DNA of 27,791 bases from UBA11524 sp964464815 (GTDB lineage Bacteria; Bacillota; Clostridia; Christensenellales; Aristaeellaceae): positions 1 to 27,791 of the forward strand of contig CAYXHF010000035.1 of assembly GCA_964464815.1 (NCBI GenBank), given 5' to 3'. Numbering within the stretch: position 1 is the first letter of the stretch; each line of letters opens with the position of its first letter. Positions 1 through 8,002 of this stretch are shown piece by piece. Below the pieces are notes generated by a model. It was given only the letters and a program-made list of their open reading frames with translations. It did not search any database and was not told the DNA's origin. The position numbers were made by a program, and so were the translations under genes.

Positions 1-183
1 TTCCGGTCGCCCTCTGGACTCCTTCGGCGTTCGCATCTTTTTTACTTGAATTTGCTTGTTACTTCCAAAGGGCTTTCCGGTCGCCCCTTGGAACCCTTCG
101 GCGTTCGCATCTTTTGTTACTTGAATTTGCTTGTTACTTCCAAGGGGCTTTCCGGTCGCCCCTTGGAACCCTTCGGTGTCGCC
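1..183. repeat. Tandem 75-base direct repeat, about 2.4 copies
   Basis: Three copies of a unit beginning TTCCGGTCGCC start at 1, 75 and 150, giving periods of 74 and 75 bases; the last copy breaks off near 183. Copies two and three are almost identical. Each unit contains an inverted repeat (CCAAGGGG and CCCCTTGG in the third copy) separated by about 11 bases, so the transcript could fold. A period of 75 keeps one frame open as a 25-residue peptide repeat, but no ribosome binding site or known family supports translation. A diverged copy of the first 26 bases lies at 9350-9375 on the other strand. Confidence 0.85.
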
Positions 184-211
184 CTTGTTGGGATTGCGCT
201 TTTTCGGAGCA

Positions 212-236
212 GAAAATGTTCAGATTGGACATTTTC
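212..236. repeat. Perfect 8-base inverted repeat
   Basis: GAAAATGT at 212-219 is matched by ACATTTTC at 229-236 with a 9-base spacer. It lies in gene-free DNA between the tandem repeats and the cpsB terminator. No T-run follows on either strand, so it is not a typical terminator. It could be an operator or part of the neighbouring repeat; no function can be assigned. Confidence 0.5.
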
Positions 237-314
237 GCGACAAAGATTGTTTGGTTTGGGCGTTGCAAGACAATGTTTTTTTGATTTTGCGCTCGTCTTT
301 TCGTGTTGCTCCAT

Positions 315-356
315 AAAAAAACCCGTCCAGTCGGCCTGCTTGGCGTTCTGGACGGG
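315..356 (-). terminator. Rho-independent terminator of the polysaccharide control operon
   Basis: On the minus strand, arms CCCGTCCAG and CTGGACGGG (9 pairs, + strand 322-330 and 348-356) are followed by seven T residues (A-run at 315-321). It lies 22 bases past the stop codon of the PHP phosphatase gene and closes the LCP-Wzz-kinase-phosphatase transcript. Confidence 0.9.
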
Positions 357-377
357 TATATACTGCTTGTTTGTCGG

Positions 378-1088
378 TCAGAGGTTGAGGAGTCTACGCT
401 GGAAGCCGCCGCAGAGTTCGTCGGCCATGTCCACGCCGTAGTCAGCAGCTAGCTTTTCGTAGCAGGCTTTCATGCGGCAGGGACGAGAGGTGGCGTTGTG
501 CGCGTCGGTGGCTATGCAGTCAATGTAGCCTTCCTCCAGCATCTTGCGTACCCAACGGTCGGCGAAGAAGCCTTTCTTGTGCAGGATGGTGTTCGCATTC
601 ATCTGCATGTATACGCCCGATTCCTCGCGCAGGGCGCGCACGTGCTTCAAATCGTGTAGCACGTCGTAGCGCTCCACATGCGCAAACAGGACGGTGAAAC
701 CGGCATTGCCGAGCATGCGCGCCGCATCACAGAGACGCTCAAACGTGACATCGCCAGAGAATTCCACCAGCACGGCCCACATTTCTGCCAGGGACGGATA
801 GTAGCCTTCCTTCAGCAGACGGGCGCTGGCGTCCGTATAGAGCACCTCGCAGCCGGTGTGCAGACGAATGGGCAGGTTCTGTTCCCTGCACCAGTCCTGC
901 GCCTCCTGAAAGTGCGTCAGATACGTTTCCACCGGAAACGGCGTAATGCCCGGCGTGGCATGAGACGTGCAGACGATATCGCTCACGCCCTCCTCGGCGG
1001 CACGCAGGAGCATATTGTGCATATCCTCCTGCTTCTGTGCGCCGTCGTCCACGCCGTAAATCAGATGATGATGAATATCAACAAACAC
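378..1088 (-). CDS. cpsB: PHP-family protein-tyrosine phosphatase (CpsB/YwqE type)
   Basis: This 236-residue protein is the expected size for the metal-dependent CpsB/YwqE phosphatases, which dephosphorylate the tyrosine-rich tail of the partner BY-kinase and so control capsule or exopolysaccharide assembly. The metal-binding motifs are all visible: DIHHHLIYGVDDGA (His6, His8, Asp15), TSHAT (His43), GCEVLY (Glu81), FAHVERY (His137) and TDAHN (Asp195, His197). It has no signal peptide, as expected for a cytoplasmic enzyme. It is the last gene of the operon, 24 bases after the kinase stop codon, and a strong terminator follows. The family call is secure; the gene symbol is by analogy and the polymer controlled is unknown. 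Confidence 0.9.
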   Translation of the reverse strand: MFVDIHHHLIYGVDDGAQKQEDMHNMLLRAAEEGVSDIVCTSHATPGITPFPVETYLTHFQEAQDWCREQNLPIRLHTGCEVLYTDASARLLKEGYYPSLAEMWAVLVEFSGDVTFERLCDAARMLGNAGFTVLFAHVERYDVLHDLKHVRALREESGVYMQMNANTILHKKGFFADRWVRKMLEEGYIDCIATDAHNATSRPCRMKACYEKLAADYGVDMADELCGGFQRRLLNL

Positions 1089-1112
1089 TTTGACTCCGCT
1101 CTGTCCGATTAC

Positions 1113-1838
1113 TTACTTGTCGCTTTCGCCATCGCGCTTGTAGTAGCCGGTGGTGTAGTGGCTGTAGTAGGACTTGTTGTAGTACTTCTTCTCGCTCAGG
1201 GCATTGAAGCTGACCTTGTTGATGATGCAGCCCAGCACAGGCGTACCGGAGGTTTCCATCTGGCGCTTGCACTCTGCCACTTCGCGCAGTCGGGTGTGAT
1301 TGTATTCGGTCACCAGCACGCTGCCATCGCAGAAGCTGGCGATTTCTGCTGCGTCAATGACCATGCCAATCGGCGGCGCGTCAATGATCACCAGGTCGAA
1401 GGACTCGGCCAGGGCATTGAGCATCTGGTCAAAATACGGGGAGTCAATCAGGTTCACGGGCTTGATGACGTCATGACCGGAGGGAATCAGGCACAGGCCG
1501 TACACATCCGTTTCATAAATGGCGTCATTCAAATCGCACTGACCGGACAGGAAGTGCGCCAGGCCCTGGCCCTCGCCTTCCAGCTCCATCTTGTAGCGCT
1601 GCACCAGGAAGGAACGGCGCAGGTCAGCGTCCACCAGCACCACATGACGGCCGCGGCGCGCCATGTTTTCGGCAATCTGCATGGTCATCCAGCTCTTGCC
1701 TTCGCTCTGGGTGTTACTGGTGAAAACAATTTTCTTCTTTTCGTTGCCCAAGAAGGACAGGTTGGTACAAATGGAGTTCAGCGCTTCCTCGCCAGCGTAG
1801 TCAAGAGGATAGTGCTGTCGAATGATTGCCTTCTTCAT
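1113..1838 (-). CDS. cpsD: Bacterial tyrosine kinase (BY-kinase), CpsD/CapB/YwqD type
   Basis: This 241-residue cytoplasmic P-loop kinase autophosphorylates on tyrosine and regulates polysaccharide export and polymerisation together with a Wzz-like membrane activator. Visible motifs are a Walker A variant TSNTQSEGKSW (about 40-50), Walker A' VVLVDAD (66-72) and Walker B LVIIDAPP (149-156). The C-terminus has the diagnostic tyrosine cluster, seven Tyr between residues 219 and 233. The start overlaps the stop of the Wzz-like gene by one base (TAATG), implying translational coupling. In Gram-positive bacteria kinase and activator are separate polypeptides, as here. The phosphatase that would reset the Tyr cluster is the next gene. 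Confidence 0.93.
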   Translation of the reverse strand: MKKAIIRQHYPLDYAGEEALNSICTNLSFLGNEKKKIVFTSNTQSEGKSWMTMQIAENMARRGRHVVLVDADLRRSFLVQRYKMELEGEGQGLAHFLSGQCDLNDAIYETDVYGLCLIPSGHDVIKPVNLIDSPYFDQMLNALAESFDLVIIDAPPIGMVIDAAEIASFCDGSVLVTEYNHTRLREVAECKRQMETSGTPVLGCIINKVSFNALSEKKYYNKSYYSHYTTGYYKRDGESDK

Positions 1839-2641
1839 TATTTTGCGCTGCCTCCTCTTTCGTTCTTATGGCTGGACTGAATATTGGGCGTGGAATGGCT
1901 GTGGTGACGGTTGGAGCTTGCGTGGTCGCCCTTCTGCATGGGCATCATGCCCAGCGTGGCCAGACCCAGCTGCTTCTCCAGACGGTCAGCGTTGCGGATG
2001 CGGTCGTCCATCAGGAACTGCACCACAATCAGACCGCAGGCAAGCACAAAGCCAGCCAGGAAGCCCAGTACGGTGTTCTTGGTCTTGCTGGGAGAGACAG
2101 GCTTTTCAGCCAGCAGCGGTTCCTCGAAGATGGTCGGCATTTCCATATCCATCTTGGCGGCAATGAATTCACGCGCCACCTGCGCATAGGTCAGCGCCAG
2201 ATCCTTGGCCTCCTGCGGATCATCACTGGTCACAGCGATGCTCAGAATACGGGTGTCGTTGGGATTGCTGACAGAAACCATGCCAGACAGCTGCGTATAC
2301 GTATAATCCAGGCCCAGACGACGCTTGACCATTTCATGCACATGCCAGTTATCAAACACCTGCATGTAGTCCGACGCCAGCGCGTTGCCCAGCTGAATCT
2401 GGGACAGATTGATAGACGTGCTGTTGCTGTTGAGCACGTAGAGCTTTGCCGTCGCCTGATACTTGGGCGTCATCATGAAAATGGTGACACACAGCATAAT
2501 GACTGCGCCCGCCAGAGAAGCGGCAATAATATACCCGACCTTGTCCAGCAGACGATAGAACAGCTCCACCAGGTCAATCGTCATTTCCTCGTCATTGGAC
2601 TGCACGGGCTGTCTGCGCACTGACTGATTATCCAATTGCAT
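1838..2641 (-). CDS. cpsC: Wzz/CpsC-like polysaccharide co-polymerase, BY-kinase membrane activator
   Basis: This 267-residue protein has the Wzz plan: a short cytoplasmic N-terminus with the motif TIDLVELFYRLLDK, a first membrane segment (about 35-56), an extracellular loop beginning with the typical PKYQATAKLYV stretch, and a second membrane segment near 186-208 after a conserved Pro-rich lead-in (EKPVSPSKTKN). The roughly 59-residue cytoplasmic tail, rich in His, Ser and Asn, would contact the kinase encoded immediately downstream. Such proteins set polymer chain length and switch on the kinase. An AGGAGG site lies 5 bases before the ATG. The tail composition is unusual but has no motif I recognise. 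Confidence 0.9.
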   Translation of the reverse strand: MQLDNQSVRRQPVQSNDEEMTIDLVELFYRLLDKVGYIIAASLAGAVIMLCVTIFMMTPKYQATAKLYVLNSNSTSINLSQIQLGNALASDYMQVFDNWHVHEMVKRRLGLDYTYTQLSGMVSVSNPNDTRILSIAVTSDDPQEAKDLALTYAQVAREFIAAKMDMEMPTIFEEPLLAEKPVSPSKTKNTVLGFLAGFVLACGLIVVQFLMDDRIRNADRLEKQLGLATLGMMPMQKGDHASSNRHHSHSTPNIQSSHKNERGGSAK

Positions 2642-2713
2642 GCGTACCTCCTGATTCTTCGTTGGCTTTCCTGTGTATGCTTTCCGGATAGAAAGCCGTG
2701 TCCTGCTTGTAGC

Positions 2714-3778
2714 TTACTGGGCGTTTGCGGGCGTATAGAAGGCAGACAGAGCCCATTCCACCGCGCAGTTCCCTTCCAGATCGAAATGAATGTGACCATC
2801 GGAGCCCAGATAATGCTCACCCGGCAGGTTTTCCACCGGCATGATTTCATAATCCAGCACACGGGCTGCCAGCATCGCCAGCGCATCCACCGTGGTATCC
2901 GACATCAGGTACTTGCCTTCCAGCTGACCGGCGGGCGTGCCTTCGTTGTCGGTCGTGGTGAAGCCGAAGCCGGCGTCCAGCGTGGCGGTACGGTCAATCA
3001 GCATGCCCATGCCGTCAAGGAGCGTGTTGACATAGCCAATATCCTCATGGACGCGCTCAGCAAGCATGCTTTCCAGGCTGTCCATGTAGATGCGCTGGCG
3101 TGCCATACGTGCCTCGTTGGTCGGCTCAGCGGTGTTGTAGCGATAGCGGGTGAAGTACTCCGCCTGCATGCCCGTCAGCGTCATGGTCGTGCCCGCCGTC
3201 ATGGTGGGATCAATGGCAATCATGTCGTTGTTGGGAATCGTCACCGTGACGCCACCAACCAGCTCATTGAGCTTGTTGATGCCGCTGATGTCCATGCTAA
3301 TGTAGCTATCAATCTGCGCACCATCGTTGTCCTTGGCGATGCCCAGCAGATTTTCCACCGCCCAGATGGCGTTGCGGTTGTTTTCCTCCCGCGTGCGGCC
3401 ATAGGCATGGGACAGGCAAATTTGCATTTTACGCGTGCCTGCGGACATGCCATTGCTCGCCACGAGCTTGATGTCCGTCATGGTATCGCGATCAAATTGC
3501 AGCTGGCGCACCTGCTTGTTCGCATGATCAAATACCAGCAGCAGCAAAAAGTCCGACTGGCCACCCAGATGGTAGGCCTCCAGTTCCTCCGCCACCACGC
3601 CGTTGTCATAATGGTCATAACCAATGAGCAGCAGCGTCGTAATCTCAGAGCTGGGACGAGCCAGATATTCCTGACCATCCACCGTGATGGACGGCAGGAA
3701 GCTAAATTGATCCGCCATCGCCGTGGGCAAAAGCAGCGCCAATACCAGCATCACAATCAGCAATTTACGCCATTTCAT
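2714..3778 (-). CDS. LytR-CpsA-Psr (LCP) family wall glycopolymer ligase
   Basis: This 354-residue protein starts with a hydrophobic signal or anchor (residues 5-20) and continues into an LCP domain. LCP enzymes transfer undecaprenyl-linked glycopolymers to peptidoglycan outside the membrane. Landmarks are LLLIGYDHYDN (49-59), GGQSDFLLLLVFD (72-84), the conserved arginine-aspartate segment LQFDRDTM (93-100), the NKLNELVGGVTV block and the later RMARQRIY arginines. It is first in the operon with the co-polymerase, kinase and phosphatase, so it probably attaches the polymer whose length they control. The spacing to the next gene is 72 bases. A consensus sigma-A promoter lies upstream. Confidence 0.88.
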   Translation of the reverse strand: MKWRKLLIVMLVLALLLPTAMADQFSFLPSITVDGQEYLARPSSEITTLLLIGYDHYDNGVVAEELEAYHLGGQSDFLLLLVFDHANKQVRQLQFDRDTMTDIKLVASNGMSAGTRKMQICLSHAYGRTREENNRNAIWAVENLLGIAKDNDGAQIDSYISMDISGINKLNELVGGVTVTIPNNDMIAIDPTMTAGTTMTLTGMQAEYFTRYRYNTAEPTNEARMARQRIYMDSLESMLAERVHEDIGYVNTLLDGMGMLIDRTATLDAGFGFTTTDNEGTPAGQLEGKYLMSDTTVDALAMLAARVLDYEIMPVENLPGEHYLGSDGHIHFDLEGNCAVEWALSAFYTPANAQ

Positions 3779-3843
3779 TGTGCCTGTTCCCTCATTTCTC
3801 TTTCATCTGTTGCATACGCGCATTGCAAAGCAACGCAACCTAC

Positions 3844-3872
3844 AGTATACGACAAATGCTATCCTTTGTCAA
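3844..3872 (-). promoter_or_regulatory. Sigma-A promoter of the LCP operon
   Basis: On the minus strand TTGACA (+ 3867-3872), a 17-base spacer and TATACT (3844-3849) form a near-perfect sigma-A promoter. Transcription would start near 3837, leaving about 59 bases of untranslated leader before the LCP start codon at 3778. Confidence 0.85.
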
Positions 3873-3873
3873 T

Positions 3874-3911
3874 AAAAAGTCGATGCAGAATTTTACTGAA
3901 AACGACTTTTT
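3874..3911 (-). terminator. Probable terminator after the nucleoside permease operon
   Basis: Arms AAAAAGTCG (3874-3882) and CGACTTTTT (3903-3911) are perfect inverted repeats around a 20-base loop. On the minus strand the hairpin ends in TTTTTATT, 33 bases past the permease stop. It directly abuts the -35 box of the LCP operon. The GC part of the stem is short, so efficiency is uncertain. Confidence 0.55.
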
Positions 3912-3943
3912 AATGAATTCCTTCTAAATCATACGCCTTCAGA

Positions 3944-5020
3944 TTATCTGACACCCTTGTCATACGGGATACCTTCCGCCTTGGGGGCGCGGCTGCTCTT
4001 GGAGGTAAAGGCCAGCACAATCAGCGTGATGATGTAGGGCAGCAGGCGGTACAGATGCGGGCTGATGCCCAGCTGCTTGAGCAGATACACGCCGTCGCCA
4101 TTGAGGTCCAGGGATGCATACGATGCCGCCACGCACTTGAACAGGCCGAACAGCAGCGCCGCACCGGCAATACTCAGCGGCTTCCAGTTGCCGAAAATCA
4201 TGACCGCCAGCGCCAGGAAGCCGAAGCCAGCCACATCGCCGTTGGAGGTGCAGTTCGCCGTCGTCATGGCGTAGACAAAGCCGCCAATACCCGCCAGGGC
4301 GCCGGAAATCGCCACACCCGCATACCGCATGCGGAACACGTTGATGCCCAACGAGTCCGCCGCCTGCGGATTTTCGCCGCAAGCACGCAGGCGCAGGCCG
4401 AATTTCGTCTTGTACAGGATAATCGACAGGACGATGAACAGCAGGATGCACACATACGTCACCGGATAGACCTTATCCACAAACGCCTGGCCGAAGAAGG
4501 ACATATTATCCTTGCGGCCATAGCCGAACAGCGCCTTTTTGAGCATGAACCATCCCGCGCTATCACCCGAATCCATGGTCAGGTTGTTCTGGTTGACCAG
4601 AATGCGAATCAGGAACAGCACCAGCGCCGGTGCCAGCATATTCAGTGCCGTGCCACCGATGGTCTGGTCAGCGCGCAGGTTGATGGCCGCAAAGGCCAGC
4701 AGCATGGCAAACAGCGCCCCCAGTGCCGCCGAGACAAGCATCGTCAGCAGCGCAAAGCCTTGCAGCGTCACCCAGTCCTTAGCCTGATATGCCGCATCGA
4801 ACCAGCCCCATTGCTGCACCATGCGCACAAACAGCACGCCCACAAATGCGCCGAAAATCATGATACCTTCCAGCGCCAGGTTAATCACGCCACTGCGCTC
4901 GGAAAAGACACCGGCCAGTGCCACAATCATCAGCGGCACGGCGTACAGCAGTGTCTGACGAATCAAGAAGGGAATCGTACCATTGGTAATCGCCTGATTG
5001 ATTGCTGCGATCAAATCCAT
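3944..5020 (-). CDS. nupC: Nucleoside ABC transporter permease, YufQ/NupC type
   Basis: This 358-residue integral membrane protein belongs to the BPD_transp_2 permease family. The typical opening LLYAVPLMIVALAGVFSERS (about 24-43) is followed by the conserved GVINLALEG segment, and the RACGENPQAADSLGIN motif near 230 is the cytoplasmic loop that contacts the ATPase. It starts one base after the upstream permease gene stops, so the two are translationally coupled. With that gene it would form the membrane pore for ribo- or deoxyribonucleosides captured by the BMP lipoprotein. Family placement is firm; the exact substrate cannot be read from sequence. Confidence 0.9.
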   Translation of the reverse strand: MDLIAAINQAITNGTIPFLIRQTLLYAVPLMIVALAGVFSERSGVINLALEGIMIFGAFVGVLFVRMVQQWGWFDAAYQAKDWVTLQGFALLTMLVSAALGALFAMLLAFAAINLRADQTIGGTALNMLAPALVLFLIRILVNQNNLTMDSGDSAGWFMLKKALFGYGRKDNMSFFGQAFVDKVYPVTYVCILLFIVLSIILYKTKFGLRLRACGENPQAADSLGINVFRMRYAGVAISGALAGIGGFVYAMTTANCTSNGDVAGFGFLALAVMIFGNWKPLSIAGAALLFGLFKCVAASYASLDLNGDGVYLLKQLGISPHLYRLLPYIITLIVLAFTSKSSRAPKAEGIPYDKGVR

Positions 5021-5021
5021 T

Positions 5022-6245
5022 TTACTTCACCTTCTCCTTTCCGTTCAGCATCCGTCCCAGCACCATCTTCATCACCAGCGAGAAGGCCGCCAGGTACACA
5101 ATCACGGCGATAATCACGTCCGTGATGTACTCGTTATAGCCCGTCAGGTTCGTCAGCTGCAAGCCGCAGATGTCCAGCATCGACATGAACAGACCCGCGA
5201 AGATGACGCCGATGGGGTTATTCGCCGCCAGCAGTGCCACCGGAATGCCGTTGAAGCCAACGCCCGGCAGACTCTGGTATGTGCTCCAGAAAAATTCCGT
5301 GTTGCCCGACAGGCAGTACAGCGCACCCGCCGCACCAGCCAGCGCACCGGCCAGCGCCATCGAGCTGACAATGCAGCGGCGATCCATGATGCCCGCATAG
5401 CGTGCCGCATAGCGGTTCGAGCCACACGCCTTCAGCTCAAAGCCAAACGTGGTGCGGCTGAGCAAAATCAGCACCAGCACCGCCAGCACAATGGCCAGCA
5501 GGATACCCGCGTTGACCTGACTGCCCGTAAAGAGCTTGTCCAGGCCCAGCTTGGGCGTTTCCACGCCGTTGAAGGTCGTCTTGTAGATATAGCCGGACTT
5601 GGTGTTTTCCACCACGTTCTTGAGATTCGACATATCAAAGAGCCACGTGACCAGATTGGCGGCAATCCAGTTGGTCATGATGCACGCCAGCACCTCATTG
5701 ATATTGAGGAAGGCCTTGAGCAAGCCCGGAATGCAGCCCCACAGGGCGCCCGCCAGCATACCACCCAGGAACGCCGTCACCCAGACGACCCACGACGGGA
5801 AGTAGAAGCCGTACACAATTCCCTGCCCGGCCAGCCATTTGGCCATTTCCGTTTCGGCCACGGGCATCGACAATGCGATAAACAGCGTCGCCGCCGTACC
5901 GGCCAGATACTGACCCGGTGCGCCGATATTGAACAGGCCCGTCTTATTCGCCAAGGCCACGGACAGACCCGTCAGAATCAGCGGCGTGGCACGGAAGAGC
6001 ATATTGCCCATCATCTGGGGATTAAACCCGAACGTCAGCGCACCCGATGCGCTGCGACCCGTGCAGAACATGCCCGCAAAGACAATGCGGATGGCATCCC
6101 AGATGCTCTTTGCACCCAGTGTATCCGTCGTAAGGCCAACCACCACAATAATGAGGCTGCCCGCCAGCATGCCGATGACAATGGACGCCAGCGATGCCAG
6201 CACGGTCTGGAAGCCATTGCTCCTTTTCAGCTTTTCCATGCTCAT
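5022..6245 (-). CDS. nupB: Nucleoside ABC transporter permease, YufP/NupB type
   Basis: This 407-residue membrane protein is the larger of the two permeases, with an extra N-terminal membrane segment near 15-38. The sequence FNIGAPGQYLAGTAATLFIA near 127-146 and the cytoplasmic ELKACGSNRYAARYAGI motif near 270 are typical of YufP-like subunits that pair with YufQ-like subunits. Its start overlaps the ATPase stop by four bases (ATGA type), and the partner permease follows after one base, giving the order ATPase-permease-permease known for BMP-family nucleoside importers. Confidence 0.9.
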   Translation of the reverse strand: MSMEKLKRSNGFQTVLASLASIVIGMLAGSLIIVVVGLTTDTLGAKSIWDAIRIVFAGMFCTGRSASGALTFGFNPQMMGNMLFRATPLILTGLSVALANKTGLFNIGAPGQYLAGTAATLFIALSMPVAETEMAKWLAGQGIVYGFYFPSWVVWVTAFLGGMLAGALWGCIPGLLKAFLNINEVLACIMTNWIAANLVTWLFDMSNLKNVVENTKSGYIYKTTFNGVETPKLGLDKLFTGSQVNAGILLAIVLAVLVLILLSRTTFGFELKACGSNRYAARYAGIMDRRCIVSSMALAGALAGAAGALYCLSGNTEFFWSTYQSLPGVGFNGIPVALLAANNPIGVIFAGLFMSMLDICGLQLTNLTGYNEYITDVIIAVIVYLAAFSLVMKMVLGRMLNGKEKVK

Positions 6246-7786
6246 GCCTCCTTCTTTTCCTGACGCTTTGCACCGGCCATATACAGGCCCAGCTCTTCCA
6301 CCGTGGTCTCCTTGGGATTCAGCTCGCCCACGATTTCGCCGCTATGCATCACCAAAATGCGGTCGGAGAGGTTCATCACCTCGTCCAGCTCCAGCGACAC
6401 CAGCAGCACGGCCTTGCCCGCATCACGCTGGGCCACCAGCTGCCGATGGATGTATTCAATTGCGCCCACGTCCAATCCGCGCGTCGGCTGCACCGCCACA
6501 ATCAGCGGCAGGTCGCGGTCGATTTCGCGCGCGATAATGGCCTTCTGCTGGTTGCCGCCCGACATGCTGCGTGCGGTGGTCACAGCGCCCTGGCCACTGC
6601 GAACGTCGTACTGGTCAATCAGCTTATTGGCGTACTTCCGGATTTCGCCAAACCGCAGGAAGCCATGCTTCTGGAAGCGCGGCTCGTGATAGCGCTGCAA
6701 CACCAGATTCATTTCCAGCGTATTATCCAGAATCAGGCCATGCTTATGGCGATCCTCCGGAATATGGCTCATGCCCAGCATGGAGCGCTGGCGAATGGAG
6801 GCGCGCGTCACGTCCTTACCCATCAGGGTAATCTTACCGCTGTGCGTCTTTTCCAGACCCGTCAGTGCCTGCACCAGCTCACTCTGACCATTGCCATCAA
6901 TGCCCGCGATGCAGACAATTTCACCCGCATGTGCGGTGAAGGAGACATTCTTGACAGCATCCCGGTGATACAGGTGGCTGCGCACGCTCAGGTTTTCCAC
7001 CTCCAGCACAGCCTTGCCCGGCACGGCGCTCTGCTTCTCTACCACCAGCTGCACATCACGGCCGACCATCATGCGGCTCAGTTCCGCCTGATTCGTGTCC
7101 GCTGTGTTGACCGTGCCGATGCACTTGCCCTTCCGCAGCACCGTGCAGCGGTCAGACACCGCCATGATTTCGTCCAGCTTATGGGTAATGAACAGAATCG
7201 ACTTGCCCTCTGCCGCCAGGCCCTTCATGATTTTCATCAATTCGTCGATTTCCTGCGGCGTCAGCACGGCGGTCGGCTCGTCAAAAATCAGCACCTCATT
7301 ATCGCGGTAGAGCATTTTCAGAATCTCCACACGCTGCTGCATGCCAACCGTAATGTCCTCAATCTTCGCATCGAGGTCAACCGCCAGACCATAACGCTGC
7401 GACAGCTCCTGCACCTTTTTCCGGGCTGCCTTGCGCGACAGGAAGCCATACTTCGTGTCCTCTGCGCCCAGAATGATATTATCCAGCACGGTAAAAACAT
7501 CAATCAGCTTAAAATGCTGATGTACCATGCCGATATGCAGTGCCGTGGCGTCATTGGGGTCATTGATTTTGACCTCCTGACCGTCCTTCTTGATGATGCC
7601 GCTTTCCGGCTGATACAAGCCAAACAAAACGCTCATCAGCGTTGATTTACCCGCGCCATTTTCGCCCAGCAGTGCGTGGATTTCTCCTTTGCGCAGCTGC
7701 AAGGTAATATCGTCATTGGCGCGAATGCCCGGAAACTCCTTGGTGATATGGAGCATCTCAATGACATATTCCGTTTCACGTTCCAT
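6242..7786 (-). CDS. nupA: Nucleoside ABC transporter ATP-binding protein, YufO/NupA type
   Basis: This 514-residue protein has two fused ABC domains, as in YufO and in sugar importers. Domain 1 has Walker A GENGAGKST (41-49), a signature-like VGMQQRVEIL (147-156) and Walker B LIFDEPT (166-172). Domain 2 has a degenerate P-loop GIDGNGQS (295-302), signature MSGGNQQ (408-414) and PTRGLD (434-439). The degenerate second P-loop is normal for this family and suggests one fully catalytic site. A TAGGAGG site precedes the ATG and a consensus promoter lies 70 bases upstream, separate from the binding-protein transcript. Confidence 0.93.
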   Translation of the reverse strand: MERETEYVIEMLHITKEFPGIRANDDITLQLRKGEIHALLGENGAGKSTLMSVLFGLYQPESGIIKKDGQEVKINDPNDATALHIGMVHQHFKLIDVFTVLDNIILGAEDTKYGFLSRKAARKKVQELSQRYGLAVDLDAKIEDITVGMQQRVEILKMLYRDNEVLIFDEPTAVLTPQEIDELMKIMKGLAAEGKSILFITHKLDEIMAVSDRCTVLRKGKCIGTVNTADTNQAELSRMMVGRDVQLVVEKQSAVPGKAVLEVENLSVRSHLYHRDAVKNVSFTAHAGEIVCIAGIDGNGQSELVQALTGLEKTHSGKITLMGKDVTRASIRQRSMLGMSHIPEDRHKHGLILDNTLEMNLVLQRYHEPRFQKHGFLRFGEIRKYANKLIDQYDVRSGQGAVTTARSMSGGNQQKAIIAREIDRDLPLIVAVQPTRGLDVGAIEYIHRQLVAQRDAGKAVLLVSLELDEVMNLSDRILVMHSGEIVGELNPKETTVEELGLYMAGAKRQEKKEA

Positions 7787-7853
7787 GCTGACCGCCTCCT
7801 ATCTGATGTGTGTCTTTTGGCACACGAAGCAATTAGCCTCTACCCTATTTACC

Positions 7854-7882
7854 AGTATAACTTTCCCCATGCAAAATTGCAA
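7854..7882 (-). promoter_or_regulatory. Sigma-A promoter of the ATPase-permease operon
   Basis: On the minus strand TTGCAA (+ 7877-7882), a 17-base spacer and TATACT (7854-7859) precede the ATPase gene. The leader is about 60 bases and has only a weak 5-pair GTGTG/CACAC hairpin near 7808-7825; I see no known riboswitch in it. Confidence 0.75.
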
Positions 7883-7951
7883 GCAAATTCGACCGTTTTA
7901 TCTTAATTTTCTTCTCACAGTATGCACGAATACGCCAGAAAGGATAGAAAT

Positions 7952-7991
7952 AAAAAGTGCGGAGAGACCGCATTTTGCAGCCTCTCCGCAC
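7952..7991 (-). terminator. Rho-independent terminator of the BMP lipoprotein gene
   Basis: Arms GTGCGGAGAG (7957-7966) and CTCTCCGCAC (7982-7991) form ten perfect pairs and are followed on the minus strand by five T residues. It begins 12 bases past the stop codon, so the abundant binding protein is transcribed apart from the ATPase-permease genes. Confidence 0.92.
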
Positions 7992-8002
7992 AAGGGATTC
8001 GA

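Noticed and set aside
1..183. CRISPR array
   Set aside because: The repeats are head-to-tail with 75-base periodicity and no variable spacers, and no cas genes are present.
46..441. 131-residue open frame with a 25-residue peptide repeat
   Set aside because: It is created by the 75-base DNA repeat, has no ribosome binding site and runs antisense into the cpsB gene.
678..1880. Long plus-strand open frame opposite the cpsB and kinase genes
   Set aside because: It is the antisense shadow of two secure genes and has biased His/Gln/Arg-rich composition with no family motif.
7787..7853. Riboswitch in the leader of the nucleoside ATPase-permease operon
   Set aside because: The leader is about 60 bases, with only a five-pair hairpin and none of the conserved cores of purine riboswitches.
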